64,000 nucleotides of DNA from Caballeronia sp. GAFFF1 (GTDB taxonomy: Bacteria > Pseudomonadota > Gammaproteobacteria > Burkholderiales > Burkholderiaceae), in assembly GCF_023630705.1 (NCBI RefSeq), contig NZ_JALQEM010000041.1, positions 310,001 through 374,000 on the forward strand, given 5' to 3'. This document shows, one piece after another, positions 63,370 through 64,000 of the stretch (positions within the stretch are counted from its first letter, which is position 1; the number at the start of each line of letters is the position of its first letter). The translations under genes and the position numbers were made by a program. The notes under the pieces are model-generated. The model did no database searches and had not been told where the DNA came from. It saw nothing but the letters and a program-made list of their open reading frames with translations.

Positions 63370-64000
63370 TCACTGCGCCGCCTCGTAGAAGCGCTTGAGT
63401 TCCGCCGTCGATTCGGCGGGCTTCTCGAACGTCGTCCAGTGGCCGCAGCCGTTCAGCACGACGACCTGCGCGCCCTTGATGCGCTCGGCCATCGCCTTGA
63501 CGGCATCCGGCTTGCCGACGCCGTCCTGATCGCCGGTGACGAGCAGCGTCGGCACTTCGATGCGCTCGATCTCGGCGGCCTGAGCGCCCGCGAGCGCTTC
63601 GCAGCTTTGCGCGTAGCCTTCGGGCGACTGCCGCATCACGCTTTCGCGCACGAGCGCGAGCGTCACCGGGCGCTGCGACTTCGTCTCGTCGCTGGTCGCG
63701 CCCTTCACGATGGCATCGGCAATCTCCTGCACGCCCGGCACGCCCTTCTCGCGCGCGATTCCGGCGCGCTGGCGCATGCCTTCGCGGCCCGCATCCGGCG
63801 GCGCGACGAGCGGCCCGAATAGCGCGAGGCTCTTCACGAGTTCCGGATGCTTCACGGCCAGATGCTGCGCGACGATGGTGCCCATCGAATGCGCGACGAC
63901 GTCGGCATTCGTCACTTGCATCTCGCGCAGGACGGAGGCGATCGTGTCCACGTACAGATCGATCGACAGCTTCCCTTCAGGCAACGGCGAACGTGCGCTG
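63370..64000 (-). CDS. Alpha/beta hydrolase, N-terminus cut by window edge
   Basis: The frame is open to base 64000; at least 210 residues are present. Catalytic elements: nucleophile Ser in DVVAHSMGTIVAQHLA (AHSMG, a GxSxG variant), acid Asp in LVTGDQDGVGKPDAV, and base His in LNGCGHWTTFEKPAE. Cap-domain helices between. This resembles lactonase/esterase-type hydrolases (for example 3-oxoadipate enol-lactonase). It is first among the visible genes of the uptake-and-hydrolysis operon, with 143 bases to the amidohydrolase start. Confidence 0.85.
   Translation of the reverse strand, partial: SARSPLPEGKLSIDLYVDTIASVLREMQVTNADVVAHSMGTIVAQHLAVKHPELVKSLALFGPLVAPPDAGREGMRQRAGIAREKGVPGVQEIADAIVKGATSDETKSQRPVTLALVRESVMRQSPEGYAQSCEALAGAQAAEIERIEVPTLLVTGDQDGVGKPDAVKAMAERIKGAQVVVLNGCGHWTTFEKPAESTAELKRFYEAAQ

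Noticed and set aside
1-64000. CRISPR arrays, tRNA/rRNA genes, prophage or toxin-antitoxin modules
   Set aside because: No regularly spaced repeats, cloverleaf sequences, integrase/transposase genes or toxin-antitoxin pairs could be found by reading both strands.

Overview
The window is about 64 kb of uniformly GC-rich DNA from a soil- or plant-associated betaproteobacterium, most likely Burkholderiaceae (Paraburkholderia/Caballeronia-like). The assignment is inferred from the Burkholderia-type porin, the cdhR-caiX-cdhCAB and betIBA loci, the many stress oxidoreductases and the coding style. No rRNA, tRNA, CRISPR, IS element or phage gene was seen. Both ends cut genes: a chemotaxis receptor on the left and an alpha/beta hydrolase on the right.

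Layout. 1-14 kb: a truncated MCP, a PAS-rich hybrid kinase, a small outer-membrane protein, an MFS transporter, a metallo-beta-lactamase lipoprotein, a cupin, a GlxA-type regulator divergent from an HD-domain hydrolase, an SDR and a second hybrid kinase. 14-29 kb: a quaternary-amine block. Carnitine goes to glycine betaine (cdhB, cdhA, cdhC, caiX, cdhR), with a porin, a choline binding protein, choline sulfatase (betC) and its LysR regulator, then betI-betB-betA, a third binding protein and an SMR transporter. Carnitine, choline sulfate and choline all converge on glycine betaine. Three binding proteins are present but no ABC permease or ATPase. A direct repeat with a 21-bp period lies 67-68 bp upstream of both caiX and the porin, suggesting shared activation.

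29-57 kb: a redox/stress region. It holds cytochrome b561, a ferritin-like/VIT1 iron transporter, a PQQ dehydrogenase with the lanthanide-type D-x-D signature and its diheme cytochrome c, a TPP enzyme, an enolase-superfamily enzyme, and a membrane protein built from two tandem repeats followed by a GluDH-subunit-3-like protein and a GMC oxidoreductase. Next come DUF421, a YdeP/FdhF-like molybdoenzyme, a triheme cytochrome c, and a caa3-like oxidase (subunit II plus a fused I/III). That oxidase lacks both canonical proton-channel residues (E278 and K362, Paracoccus numbering). A decayed DUF4396 gene, a MarR regulator, an SDR, a GH15 glycosidase and a multicopper oxidase complete the region. A near-identical palindrome (core GTCAC-N3-GTGA) sits before the TPP enzyme, the molybdoenzyme and the SDR-GH15 pair, which points to one small regulon.

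57-64 kb: a minus-strand operon with an alpha/beta hydrolase, an AHS-family amidohydrolase and a complete CUT2-type ABC transporter with two permeases. It looks like an uptake-and-hydrolysis pathway for an unidentified substrate.

The best candidates for something undescribed are the duplicated-repeat membrane protein with its GMC dehydrogenase partners, the palindrome regulon and the aberrant oxidase. All functional statements come from reading motifs; no database search was run.
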